From Burkholderiales bacterium 70-64 (GTDB taxonomy: Bacteria; Pseudomonadota; Gammaproteobacteria; Burkholderiales; Burkholderiaceae_E), in NCBI GenBank assembly GCA_001898645.1, contig MKUQ01000004.1:124001-188000 (forward strand): a stretch of 64,000 nt of DNA, written 5' to 3'. Positions within the stretch are counted from its first letter, which is position 1. Every line of letters begins with the position of its first letter. This document shows, in pieces, positions 9,704 to 19,450 of the stretch. The notes under the pieces were generated by a model. That model saw only the letters and a program-made list of their open reading frames with translations, had not been told where the DNA came from and did not search any database. The position numbers and the translations under genes are program-made.

Positions 9704-10876
9704 ATGAAAATCGACACCCTGCTCGCTCACGCGGGGCGCGACCCGCTGCGCTTCGGCGGACTGGTGAATCCACCGGTCAGTCGCGCCTCGACGATCCTGC
9801 ACCCGTCGATGGCGTCGTTCCGCCGGGCGCAGGCGGACAAGCACGGCCAGCCTTATTACGGCCGCTTCGGCACCGCGTCGCACCGGATGCTCGAGGAGGC
9901 GTGCATCGCGCTCGACGGCGGCTGCGGCGCCGTGCTGTTCCCCTCGGGGCTGGCTGCCTGTGCCGGGGCGCTGTCCGCCGTCACGGCGCCGGGCGCGCAT
10001 CTGCTGGTGGTCGACTCGGTCTACGGGCCGGTGCGCGAATTCTGCGAGGTGGACCTCGTCTCACGCGGAGTGGAAGTCGAGTTTTTCGAGCCGACGATCG
10101 GCGCCGCCATCGCCGGGCGCCTCAAGCCGTCCACGTGCGCGGTGTACTGCGAGTCCCCCGGTTCGCTGACCTTCGAGATCCAGGACCTGCCCGCCATCTG
10201 CGAGGCCGTTCATCGCCACGACGTGGCCGTGCTGGTGGACAACACCTGGGCCACACCGCTGTTCTGCCGGCCGCTCGCCCTCGGCGCGGACATCGCCATC
10301 CAGGCGGCGACCAAGTACCTGGTGGGGCACTCGGACGCGATGCTCGGCGTGGCGGTCGCGAACGAACGCCGGCTCGGTGCGTTGCGCGCGACGGCCGCCC
10401 GCCAGGGCACCTCGGTCGGCGCCGACGACTGTGCGCTCGCGCTGCGCGGTTTGCGCACGCTCGGCGTGCGGATGCGCCAGCATCAGGCCAGCGCGCTGAC
10501 CGTCGCGCAGTGGCTTGCCGGGCGGCCCGAGGTGCGCCGCGTCGACTATCCGGCGCTTCCGCAGGATCCCGGGTACGCGCGGTGGAAGCGCGACTTCAGC
10601 GGCGCTTCCGGCCTGTTCGGCTTCGAGCTGCATCCCGTTCCCGAGGCGGCCGTGGACGCCTTCATCGACGGCCTGGCGCTGTTCGGGATCGGTGTGAGCT
10701 GGGGTGGCTTCGAGAGCCTGGTGCTTCCCAGCCATCCGAAGCGCTCGCTCGCGCCGGCCGGCCATGGGCCGCTGCTGCGCCTGCACATCGGACTCGAGGA
10801 TCCCCAGGATCTGGTGGACGACCTGTCCCAAGGCCTGGAACGCTTCGTTCGTCCCCACCACGGCGCGTATGCCTGA
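9704..10876 (+). CDS. PLP-dependent cystathionine beta-lyase-like C-S lyase
   Basis: A 390-aa member of the Cys/Met-metabolism PLP family (fold type I). Motifs: YYGRFGTASHRMLE near residue 50, FPSGLAA, the aspartate of VDNTWATP that contacts PLP nitrogen, and the Schiff-base lysine Lys204 in ATKYLVGHSD. The late SWGGFESL matches cystathionine beta-lyases more than gamma-synthases. The reaction would be beta-elimination from an S-substituted cysteine, giving a thiol, pyruvate and ammonia. Placed two genes before a thiol dioxygenase, it is a good candidate to release the thiol that the dioxygenase oxidises. The natural substrate cannot be read from sequence. Confidence 0.88.
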   Translation: MKIDTLLAHAGRDPLRFGGLVNPPVSRASTILHPSMASFRRAQADKHGQPYYGRFGTASHRMLEEACIALDGGCGAVLFPSGLAACAGALSAVTAPGAHLLVVDSVYGPVREFCEVDLVSRGVEVEFFEPTIGAAIAGRLKPSTCAVYCESPGSLTFEIQDLPAICEAVHRHDVAVLVDNTWATPLFCRPLALGADIAIQAATKYLVGHSDAMLGVAVANERRLGALRATAARQGTSVGADDCALALRGLRTLGVRMRQHQASALTVAQWLAGRPEVRRVDYPALPQDPGYARWKRDFSGASGLFGFELHPVPEAAVDAFIDGLALFGIGVSWGGFESLVLPSHPKRSLAPAGHGPLLRLHIGLEDPQDLVDDLSQGLERFVRPHHGAYA

Positions 10877-10930
10877 CCGCGGCGCGGCCATCGGCCCGCC
10901 GCCCGACACCTTCAGCGGAGCCCTGCCGAC

Positions 10931-12115
10931 ATGAACCAGTCTCTCCCGGGAGCCTCGCCTCCGCCCCTGGCAGGGGTGCGCGTGGTGGAGTTTTGCCAGG
11001 TCGCGGCCGGTCCTTTCTGCGGCCTGCTGCTGGCGGACTTCGGCGCGGAGGTGGTCAAGGTCGAACCGCTGGAGGGCGACGGCCTGCGGCAGTGGCCGCC
11101 GATCAACGACGGCTTCTCGGAGAACTTCGCCTCGCTCAACCGCAGCAAGAAATCGGTCGCGCTCGATCTGAAGGATCCCGGCCATCGCGAGTTCGCGCGC
11201 GCCCTCGTGCTCGAGGCCCACGTGCTGGTCGAGAACAACCGGCCGGGCGTGATGGATCGCCTCGGCCTGGGCTGGGAGAGCTTCCGCGAGGCGCGGCCGA
11301 ACCTGGTCTACTGCTCGATCTCGGCGTTCGGCCAGAGCGGGCCGCGCGCCTCCGGTGGCGGCTTCGACCTGACGATCCAGGCTGCCGCGGGCGTGATGAG
11401 CGTGACCGGCGAACCCGAAGGTCCGCCGGTCAAGTGCGGCGTACCGGTATCCGACTTCACGGCGGGGCTGTACGCGGCCTTCTCCATCGCTTCGATGCTC
11501 GCGCGCGTGCGCGCCGGCGGGCCGGGCGGGCACCTGGACGTCTCGATGTTCGCCACCACGCTCGCCATCGGCGCACTGCAGACCAGCGAGTTCTTCGGGA
11601 CCGGCAACAGTCCGGGCCGGCTGGGCTCGGCACACCCGCGCAACGCGCCCTACCAGGCCTTCCGCGCGCGCGACGGCTGGTTCGCCGTGGCGGCCGGCAA
11701 CGACCGGCTGTGGCGTGCGGTGTGCGAGGTGGTCGAGATGCCCGAGTTGATGGAGGACCCGCGCTTCACCTCCACGCTGCTGCGCGCGCATAATCAGACG
11801 GTGCTCAAGGATCTGCTGGAAGCGCGCTTCGCCGGCGCCGATTGCGCCGACTGGCTGCTGCGCTTCGAGAGCGCCGGTGTACCGAACTCGCCGATCAACG
11901 ACTACGAGCGGGCGCTTGCCGACCCGCAGAGCATCCACCTGAAGCTGGTGCGCGACATGCACCTGCCGGGCGGTGCGCACACCCGCACCGTGGCATGCCC
12001 GGTCTGGATCGACGGCGCGCCGGTGGAAGTGGACACGCGCCCGCCGCTGCTCGGCGAGCACGCGCAGGCCCTGCGCGCAGAGCTCGCGACACGCGACAGG
12101 GAGGTCGCGCTATGA
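10931..12115 (+). CDS. Family III (CaiB/BaiF) acyl-CoA transferase
   Basis: A 394-aa CoA-transferase. The N-terminal LAGVRVVEFCQVAAGPF, GAEVVKVEP and NRSKKSVALDLK segments are typical of family III, as are ENNRPGVMDRLGL and CSISAFGQSGP. These enzymes move CoA between carboxylates through an aspartyl-CoA intermediate. The stop overlaps the thiol dioxygenase start by 4 bp (ATGA), so the two are translationally coupled. In known 3-mercaptopropionate breakdown, a family III transferase (Act) activates 3-sulfinopropionate, the product of that dioxygenase. I infer the same role here. Confidence 0.9.
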   Translation: MNQSLPGASPPPLAGVRVVEFCQVAAGPFCGLLLADFGAEVVKVEPLEGDGLRQWPPINDGFSENFASLNRSKKSVALDLKDPGHREFARALVLEAHVLVENNRPGVMDRLGLGWESFREARPNLVYCSISAFGQSGPRASGGGFDLTIQAAAGVMSVTGEPEGPPVKCGVPVSDFTAGLYAAFSIASMLARVRAGGPGGHLDVSMFATTLAIGALQTSEFFGTGNSPGRLGSAHPRNAPYQAFRARDGWFAVAAGNDRLWRAVCEVVEMPELMEDPRFTSTLLRAHNQTVLKDLLEARFAGADCADWLLRFESAGVPNSPINDYERALADPQSIHLKLVRDMHLPGGAHTRTVACPVWIDGAPVEVDTRPPLLGEHAQALRAELATRDREVAL

Positions 12116-12741
12116 CATCCGACGTACCCGACGCCATCGCGCCGTTGCGCGATTTCGTGATCGCGATGACCCGGCTGGTGGAACGCGAGACGCGCGAGGC
12201 ATCGATCATCGACGAGGCGCGGCCGCTTCTGGCCGCCCTGGTGCGCGACGACGGCTGGCTGCCGGAGGCGTTCGCCCGGCCGCACCCCGAGCACTACCAG
12301 CAGTACCTGCTGCATGCGGATCCGCTGGAGCGCTTCTCGGTGGTCAGCTTCGTCTGGGGCCCGGGGCAGCGCACGCCGGTGCATGACCATACGGTATGGG
12401 GACTGATCGGGATGCTGCGCGGCGCCGAGATGTGCACGCGCTGGGACGTCGTCGACGGCAGGTTCCGCGCGCTGGGTGCGCCCGCGCGGCTCGAGCCCGG
12501 CGAGGTCGACGTGGTCTCTCCGACCCTGGGGGACGTGCATCAGGTCGCCAACGCCTTCGACGAGCGCGCCTCGATCAGCATCCACGTCTACGGCGCGAAC
12601 ATCGGCGCGGTGGCTCGCCACGTGTTCGACGCTGCCGGCGCCCCGCGCGATTTCGTCTCCGGCTACTCGTCGCACCTTGCGCCGAACCTCTGGGATCGCT
12701 CGGCCGCGACCCGCCGGCGGCTCGCCCCGCATGGCCGCTGA
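12112..12741 (+). CDS. Gln-type thiol dioxygenase, probable 3-mercaptopropionate dioxygenase
   Basis: Cupin non-heme iron dioxygenase of 209 aa in the cysteine dioxygenase family. Iron ligands are His91 and His93 (PVHDHTVWG) and His143 (GDVHQVAN); the second-shell Ser-x-His-x-Tyr is seen in SISIHVYG. Cysteine dioxygenases place an arginine in a YTRNL motif to bind the substrate carboxylate. Here the matching segment is YQQYLL, with glutamine at that position, the mark of 3-mercaptopropionate dioxygenases. The expected reaction is 3-mercaptopropionate + O2 to 3-sulfinopropionate. The ATG at 12112 overlaps the CoA-transferase stop. Family is certain; substrate is inferred from the Gln residue and the neighbour. 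Confidence 0.88.
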   Translation: MTSDVPDAIAPLRDFVIAMTRLVERETREASIIDEARPLLAALVRDDGWLPEAFARPHPEHYQQYLLHADPLERFSVVSFVWGPGQRTPVHDHTVWGLIGMLRGAEMCTRWDVVDGRFRALGAPARLEPGEVDVVSPTLGDVHQVANAFDERASISIHVYGANIGAVARHVFDAAGAPRDFVSGYSSHLAPNLWDRSAATRRRLAPHGR

Positions 12742-13504
12742 GGGCGCCGGCACGCCGGCGACCACGCTCGAATTCGGCGCCGGCATCGCGCGCTGCCGCC
12801 TGGAATGCCACGGTCGGGGCAATGCGCTGTCGGTCGAGCTGGTACGCGGCGTGGCCGACGCGCTCGCGCAGGCCTGCGCCCGTACCGACGTCCATACGCT
12901 GCTGCTGCACGGCGCGGGCAGGCACTTCTGCACCGGCTTCGACCTGGCGAGCCTCCCCCAGGAAACCGATGCGAGCCTGCTCGCGCGCTTCGTCGAGATC
13001 GAGCTGCTGCTCGACGCGCTGTGGCGCGCACCGGTGCGCACCGTCGCCGTCGGTCACGGTGCGATCGTCGGCGCCGGTGCCGACCTGTTCGCCGCCTGCG
13101 ACGTGCGGATGCTCGCCTCCTCCGCATCGCTGCGCTTTCCCGGAGCCGGCTTCGGGATCGTGCTGGGCACCCGCCGCCTGGCATGCCGGGTAGGCCCGTT
13201 CCGGGCGTTGCGCTGGGTCTCCGAGGGCACGCAGGTGCCCGCGGCCGAGGCACTCGCGACCGGGCTGGCGACCGCGATCACCGAGATGGGGCCCGAAAAC
13301 GACGCGCACGTGGATGCCGCGCTGGCACTCCTGGGTGATCTCGGGGTGGCGCGCGAGACCTTCTCCGCGTTGCGCGCGACGACCGACGACGGCGCCGCCG
13401 ACGCCGATCTGGCGGCCCTGGTGCGTTCGGCCACCAGGCCCGGCCTCAAGGCGCGCATCGAAGCCTACGCGACCCGCACCGCAGCACGCCGCGGCGCGAA
13501 GTAG
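12731..13504 (+). CDS. Enoyl-CoA hydratase/isomerase family protein
   Basis: Crotonase-fold protein of 257 aa, last gene of the plus-strand operon, overlapping the dioxygenase by 11 bp. It shows GRHFCTGFDLASL (first oxyanion-hole segment) and GHGAIVGAGADLFAACDVR (second segment). The usual catalytic glutamates of true hydratases are not obvious: the GAGADL region lacks the common GGGxE pattern. It may catalyse another crotonase reaction on a CoA thioester. Given the upstream CoA-transferase, its substrate is probably the CoA ester made there, possibly in place of the acyl-CoA-dehydrogenase-like desulfinase known from other 3-sulfinopropionate pathways, which is absent here. Confidence 0.82.
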   Translation: MAAEGAGTPATTLEFGAGIARCRLECHGRGNALSVELVRGVADALAQACARTDVHTLLLHGAGRHFCTGFDLASLPQETDASLLARFVEIELLLDALWRAPVRTVAVGHGAIVGAGADLFAACDVRMLASSASLRFPGAGFGIVLGTRRLACRVGPFRALRWVSEGTQVPAAEALATGLATAITEMGPENDAHVDAALALLGDLGVARETFSALRATTDDGAADADLAALVRSATRPGLKARIEAYATRTAARRGAK

Positions 13505-13569
13505 CCCACCTGGCCCTGCCCGCGGGAAGGCAGCTGCCGCCTGGCGGCCCAGGCCGGTGTCCGGCGGGG

Positions 13570-14214
13570 TCAGTGCCCCACGGTTTGCAGGCGGCCGTCG
13601 GCGAGCCGGAACACGAACGCGATCGACGGGTCGCGCGCCGGCTCGACGCCGGCCAACCCGCCGACGCCCAGTCGATCCAGCACTCGTGCCAGCCCCGCGG
13701 CGTCCGGATGACGCAACTCGATGCCGACCAGCTCGGGGCCGAGGAACTGCATCCCCTGCGAGGGATGCGGGCCGGGCGACCATTCGATGAAGCCGGGGAC
13801 GAGCCCGTCGAACGGCGTCATGCCGTCGTCGGGCACCGTCAGGCGCCAGCTTCGCTCGCCGCGCGACATGCGCGTGATCCGTCCGAGCCCGACCGGGCTG
13901 GCGGCGGCCACGCGCTCGAGGCCGTCGGTCCGCACCACCCAGCCGACCCCGCGTGGCCGTGCGGCCAGCCGCGCGGCGACCCGTGGATCGTCGAGGCCGA
14001 ACCAGCGCTTCCTCGCCGCCGCGGGCGCATCGGGGGCGGTCGCGATGAGCTCGAGGAAGCGTTCGCCCCCGACGTCGAGCACGCGATTGTGCGTGCTCAT
14101 GTCGGGATGCCTGCCGCCGGGCGGCATGTCGACGCCCAGCACCTCGCGCAGGTGCGCGGCGCCGGCCTCGAGGCTCGATGCCCCGAGCGTGACGTGATCG
14201 AGGATCGGGCTCAT
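13570..14214 (-). CDS. VOC-family (glyoxalase-like) protein
   Basis: A 214-aa protein with the vicinal-oxygen-chelate pattern: LDHVTLGASSLEAGAAHL at the N-terminus, a HNRVLDVGGERFLELIA strand, and a second half with LVGIELRHPDAAGLARVL. It resembles the glyoxalase-like group of uncharacterised VOC proteins rather than lactoylglutathione lyase. The ATG at 14214 overlaps the stop of the upstream molybdoenzyme by 4 bp. Last gene of the long minus-strand operon, facing the plus-strand operon with a 65-bp gap that has GC-rich repeats but no clear terminator. Function unknown. Confidence 0.8.
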   Translation of the reverse strand: MSPILDHVTLGASSLEAGAAHLREVLGVDMPPGGRHPDMSTHNRVLDVGGERFLELIATAPDAPAAARKRWFGLDDPRVAARLAARPRGVGWVVRTDGLERVAAASPVGLGRITRMSRGERSWRLTVPDDGMTPFDGLVPGFIEWSPGPHPSQGMQFLGPELVGIELRHPDAAGLARVLDRLGVGGLAGVEPARDPSIAFVFRLADGRLQTVGH

Positions 14215-16559
14215 GAAGCGCTCCCGCCGGCGGCACGGCGCGGGAGGACGCTTTCGGGCCGCGGCACCACCGGCGGCGGCTCGAATGCGGTGATCGGCGG
14301 CAAGGGAGCATCCCAGCGCTCGACCTGCACCAGCGTGCTCTGCGCCGCGCAGCCTTGCCCCAGGCGCGAGCTCGGGCGGTCGGGAGTGAGCACGTTGGGA
14401 TTGCCGTGCTTGTCCAGCGTTCCCGCTACGCCGGGCTCGAGCGGGTCGTACCAGGCGCCGGTGGCGATCTGCACCACGCCCGGCCGGACCGCGTCGCTGA
14501 GCACCGCGGCAGCGAGGATCGCGCCGCGGTCGTTGAAGACGCGCACCACGTCGTGATGGCGGATGCCGCGCGCGGCCGCGTCGGCGGGATTCATCCGCAT
14601 CGGCTCGCGGCCGTGGATCTTGCTGTCGCGGCTGACCTTGCCGTGGTCGTACTGGCTGTGCAGGCGGAAGGCCGGCTGCGGCGTGAGCATGTGCAGGGGA
14701 AACTGCTTCGCGCGCGCGTCGCCGAGGAACTCGTCGCTGGGGTGCCAGACCGGGTGTCCCGGGCACTCCTCGTAGCCGTAGGCGTGCAGCTGCTCGGAGA
14801 ACAGCTCGATGCGCCCCGAGGGCGTGGACAGCGGATGCGCACGGGGATCGGCCCGGAAGTCCTTCAGCAGCGCCCGGGCCTGCTGCGGCCGCTCGTACTC
14901 GAGATGGCCGCGGGCCCAGAACTCGTCGAAGGGCGGCAGCCGGACGCCCGCGCTCTCGGCGCGCCCGAAGCTCTCCTCGTACAGATGGCGCAGCCATTGC
15001 ATGACCGTGCGGCCCTCGGTGAAGGCGTGCTCCTCGCCGAGCTTCGCGGTGATGGCGGAGAAGATCGCATAGTCGTCCCTGGCCTCGCCCGCGGGCGCGA
15101 CGATGCGCTTCATGGCGGTCATGAAGCCGTCCCCGGCTGCGCTGCCGATGTCGTCGCGCTCGACCATGACGGTGGCCGGAAGCACGATGTCGGCGAACTT
15201 CGCCTGCGCGGTCCAGTAGGCCTCGTGCACCACGATCGCCTCGGGACGGCGCCAGGCGCGGATGAGCTTGTTGATGTCCTGCTGGTGATGGAAGACGTTG
15301 CCGCCGGCCCAGTACACCAGGCGGATGTCGGCATAGCGGTACGGCTTGCCGTCGTACTCGAACGGCGCCCCCGGATTGAGCAGCATGTCGGAGACGCGCG
15401 CCACCGGAATGAAGCTCTGGACCGGATTGTCGCCCTGCGGCAGCCGCGGGCCGGAGAACTCGCTGCGCCCGCTGCCGATGTCGTTGAAGGTCGAGTAGCC
15501 CAGGCCGATCCCGCCGCCGGGTGTGCCGATCTGCCCCAGCAGCGCGGTGAGCGCGACCAGCGCGAAGAAAGGCTGCTCGCCCTGCAGCGCCCGCTGCAGC
15601 GACCAGGAGACGTTGGCCATCGTGCGCCGGCCGGCCATGCGCCGCGCGAGAGCGCGCAGCGCCTCGGCGTCGCAATCGGCCTGCTGCGCCGCCCACTCGC
15701 AGGTCTTGGGCTGACCGTCGGTCCGGCCCATCACGTAGTCGGCGAAGCGCTCGAACCCCACCGTGTGCGTCGCGACGAAGTCGCGCGCGTACAGCTCCTC
15801 GTCGATCAGGACATGGCACAGCGCGAGCATCACCGCGGTGTCGCTGCCGGGCCGGATCGCGAGCCATTGGGCCTGCGGGGCGGCGTCCATGTCGTCCCGG
15901 ATCGGGCTGACATTGACGAACTCCACGCCGCGTCGCGCGAGCTCTCCGATCCAGTACGGCACCGCATGATCATTGGCGCCGCCGGGATTGACCTGTGCGT
16001 TGCGCGTGGGCAGGCCGCCGAAGGCGACGAACAGCTCGCAATGCTCGGCGAGCTGCGACCAGGCCGCCTGGTGCAGCCGAAGCGCCTCCAGATCGCCGCC
16101 GATCGCATACGGCAGGATCCGCCGGCCGGCGGCGACGCTGTAGGTATCCTTGTAATAGGTGTATCCGCCGAGGACGTTGAAGAAGCGATGCACCTGGCTT
16201 TGCGCGTGGTGGAACCGCCCGGCGCTCGACCATCCGTAGGAGCCGCCGAAGATCGCCGCGTTGCCATGCTCGCGACGCACGCGCCCGATGTGCCCGGCCA
16301 CGAGGGACACGGCCTCGTCCCACGACACTTCGACGAAGGGTTCGCTGCCGCGCCCCTCGCGCGAGGCGATGCCGCTCTCGAGGAAACCGCGGCGCACGGC
16401 CGGTCGCAGGACGCGGCAGGGTGCCGTGACGCCGCCGGGCAGCGACTGGCCGATGGGCGAGGGCGCGCGGTCCCACTCGACGGGATCGATGCCGGCCAGC
16501 ACGCCTTTCTCGACGCGGGCCCGGAAGCTTCCCCAGTGGGTGGTGATGATGGGGTTCAT
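14211..16559 (-). CDS. Molybdopterin oxidoreductase, BisC/TorA (S- or N-oxide reductase) type
   Basis: A 782-aa bis-MGD molybdoenzyme of the DMSO-reductase family. It starts with TTHWGSFRARV and DPSPIGQ-like sequence (APSPIGQSLPGG), as in biotin sulfoxide and TMAO reductases. Ser141 in DTYSVAAG is at the Mo-ligand position of this subgroup. There is no N-terminal Cys cluster for Fe-S and no Tat signal, so it is probably cytosolic like BisC. Other landmarks are VHEAYWTAQAKFADIVLPAT and MNPADAAARGI. Likely reaction: reduction of a sulfoxide or N-oxide. In an organosulfur island, reduction of an S-oxide before C-S cleavage is plausible. It overlaps the VOC gene by 4 bp and follows the ABC genes by 13 bp. 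Confidence 0.88.
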   Translation of the reverse strand: MNPIITTHWGSFRARVEKGVLAGIDPVEWDRAPSPIGQSLPGGVTAPCRVLRPAVRRGFLESGIASREGRGSEPFVEVSWDEAVSLVAGHIGRVRREHGNAAIFGGSYGWSSAGRFHHAQSQVHRFFNVLGGYTYYKDTYSVAAGRRILPYAIGGDLEALRLHQAAWSQLAEHCELFVAFGGLPTRNAQVNPGGANDHAVPYWIGELARRGVEFVNVSPIRDDMDAAPQAQWLAIRPGSDTAVMLALCHVLIDEELYARDFVATHTVGFERFADYVMGRTDGQPKTCEWAAQQADCDAEALRALARRMAGRRTMANVSWSLQRALQGEQPFFALVALTALLGQIGTPGGGIGLGYSTFNDIGSGRSEFSGPRLPQGDNPVQSFIPVARVSDMLLNPGAPFEYDGKPYRYADIRLVYWAGGNVFHHQQDINKLIRAWRRPEAIVVHEAYWTAQAKFADIVLPATVMVERDDIGSAAGDGFMTAMKRIVAPAGEARDDYAIFSAITAKLGEEHAFTEGRTVMQWLRHLYEESFGRAESAGVRLPPFDEFWARGHLEYERPQQARALLKDFRADPRAHPLSTPSGRIELFSEQLHAYGYEECPGHPVWHPSDEFLGDARAKQFPLHMLTPQPAFRLHSQYDHGKVSRDSKIHGREPMRMNPADAAARGIRHHDVVRVFNDRGAILAAAVLSDAVRPGVVQIATGAWYDPLEPGVAGTLDKHGNPNVLTPDRPSSRLGQGCAAQSTLVQVERWDAPLPPITAFEPPPVVPRPESVLPRRAAGGSAS

Positions 16560-16572
16560 GCTGCTCCTCCCT

Positions 16573-17612
16573 TCACGAATGCGGGTCGCCGCCCGCTTGC
16601 GGCAGCGGCGCCGCGGGTGCGGACTTCACGCCCCAGGGGGTGGTTGCGCTGCCGTCGGCCTGAACCTCCACCCGGTGGCAGGCGACGGCTTCGACGGCCG
16701 ATACCGGCCGCAGCGGCGGGTAGCTTTCCCGGCACTGCGGCTGCACGTGCGGACAGCGGGTCGAGAAGCGGCAACCCGGCGGCGGATCGATCGCGCTCGG
16801 GATCTCGCCCTCGAGAACGGGCGGCGGCACGTAGCCCTCGTCGAGCACCTGCATCGTCGGCGTGGCCTGCTTCAGCGCCGCGACATAGGGGTGCAGCGGC
16901 GCGTTCCAGAACATGCGGCTCGACGAGCGCGCGACGACGCGCCCGAGGTACATGACCACCGTGCTGTGGGCGAGGTGCCGCACCACCGACAGGTCGTGCG
17001 AGATGAACAGGTACGAGATGCCCAGGTCGCGCTGCAGCCTGACCAGCAGGTTGATCACCTGCGCCTGCACCGACACGTCGAGCGCGGAAACCGGTTCGTC
17101 GCAGACGATGAGCTTCGGGTTCAGCGCCAGTGCGCGCGCGATCGCGATCCGCTGGCGCTGGCCGCCGGAGAACTCGTGCGGATACTGGCGCTCGGAGCCG
17201 CTGTCCAGGCCGACCATGCCCAGCAGCTCGCGCACCCGTTCGCGGCGCGACTGCGGCGTACCGACCTTCTGCACGAACATCGGCTCTTCGATGATGCGCC
17301 CGACGGTCAGGCGCGGGTTGAGCGAGCCGTACGGATTCTGGAACACCATCTGCACGGCCGGCCGCAACGGGCGCAGCTCCCGCTGGCTCAGGCCGACGAG
17401 CTCGCGTCCTTCCAGCTTGATCGAACCCCGGCTCGCCGGCGTCAGGCCCATGATGGCGCGTGCCAGCGTGGACTTGCCGCAACCCGACTCGCCGACGATC
17501 GCCACCGACTGGCCCGGCTCGACGTCCAGATCCACGCCGTCGACGGCGCGCAGGACCCGCCCGCCGGTGCGGTACTCGACCGCGAGATCGCGGCACGAGA
17601 GCAGGGCACCGC

Positions 17613-17616
<4 letters not shown>
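16573..17616 (-). CDS. Oligopeptide/dipeptide-type ABC transporter ATP-binding protein (OppF/DppF-like)
   Basis: Second ATPase of the importer, 347 aa. Walker A GESGCGKST, Q-loop FQNPYGSLNPR, signature FSGGQRQRIAIARAL, Walker B LIVCDEPVSALD. The C-terminal oligopeptide-transporter domain has CRFSTRCPH, a Cys-rich motif that binds a 4Fe-4S cluster in characterised Opp/Dpp ATPases. The start is a GTG at 17616 overlapping the preceding ATPase stop by 4 bp (GTGA). Longer in-frame extensions run into the neighbouring gene and are rejected. Confidence 0.92.
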
Positions 17617-18613
<997 letters not shown>

Positions 18614-18617
<4 letters not shown>

Positions 18618-19450
18618 CCCAGGCGGGGGTTGAGCGCGTCGTTCAGGCCCTCGCCCACGAAGCTGATGGCCAGCACCGTGAGCTGGATGGCGATCCCGGG
18701 GATCGCGGCGAGATACCACGCCGTTCTCAGGGACTGGCGGCCGAAGCCGATCATGGCCCCCCAGCTCATCACGTTCGGGTCGCCCAGCCCGAGGAAGGAA
18801 AGGCCCGCCTCCAGCAGGATGGCCGTCGCCACCATGATCGAAGCGGTGACGATGATCGGCGCCACGCAGTTCGGCAGGATCTGCGTGAAGATGATGCGCG
18901 GTGTGCTCATGCCGATGACCACGCAGGACTCGACGAAGGCGCGCTGGCGCAGCGTGAGGAACTGTCCGCGCACCAGGCGCGCCACCGGCGGCCAGGACAC
19001 GACCGCGATGGCGAAGCAGATCACCGTGATCGACGGCTGGAAGATCGCCACGAGCACGATGGCGAACAGGAAGTTCGGGATCGTCTGGAAGACCTCGGTG
19101 AAACGCATCAGCGCGTCGTCGATGAGCCCCCGGAAGTAGCCGGCGGCCGAGCCGACCAGCACGCCGATGAGCACCGCCGCGCAGGTGGCGGCCACGCCGA
19201 TGAACAGCGAGACGCGCGCGCCGTGGATCAGGCCGCTGAGCACGTCGCGTCCCATGCTGTCCGACCCGAGCGGATACGCCGGATCCTGCCCGGGCCAGAT
19301 GAACGGCGCGGCGACCATCGCCCAGGGATCGCCGCCGTAGACGATGGGGCCGACGAACGCGACCGCCATGACCAGCACGAGGATCACGAGGCCGACGATG
19401 GCCGTCGGGTATCTGCAGAAGCGCTGCCAGAAGGTGGCGCGCGCGATCAT
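18614..19450 (-). CDS. DppC-like ABC transporter permease
   Basis: Inner-membrane permease of 278 aa. An N-terminal transmembrane segment is followed by a short periplasmic loop with HPLGSDSMGRDV-like sequence (YPLGSDSMGRDVLS), a mark of DppC/OppC proteins, then five more membrane segments. The coupling-helix motif near EAGLSFLGLGDPN is characteristic. The ATG at 19450 overlaps the stop of the dppB-like gene by 4 bp. Confidence 0.93.

Noticed and set aside
12112-12741. Cysteine dioxygenase
   Set aside because: The substrate-binding Arg is replaced by Gln, and the neighbouring CoA-transferase fits 3-mercaptopropionate metabolism better.
14355-16955. An 866-codon plus-strand frame over the molybdoenzyme gene
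   Set aside because: It is the antisense shadow of a conserved enzyme on the minus strand and has no recognisable domain.
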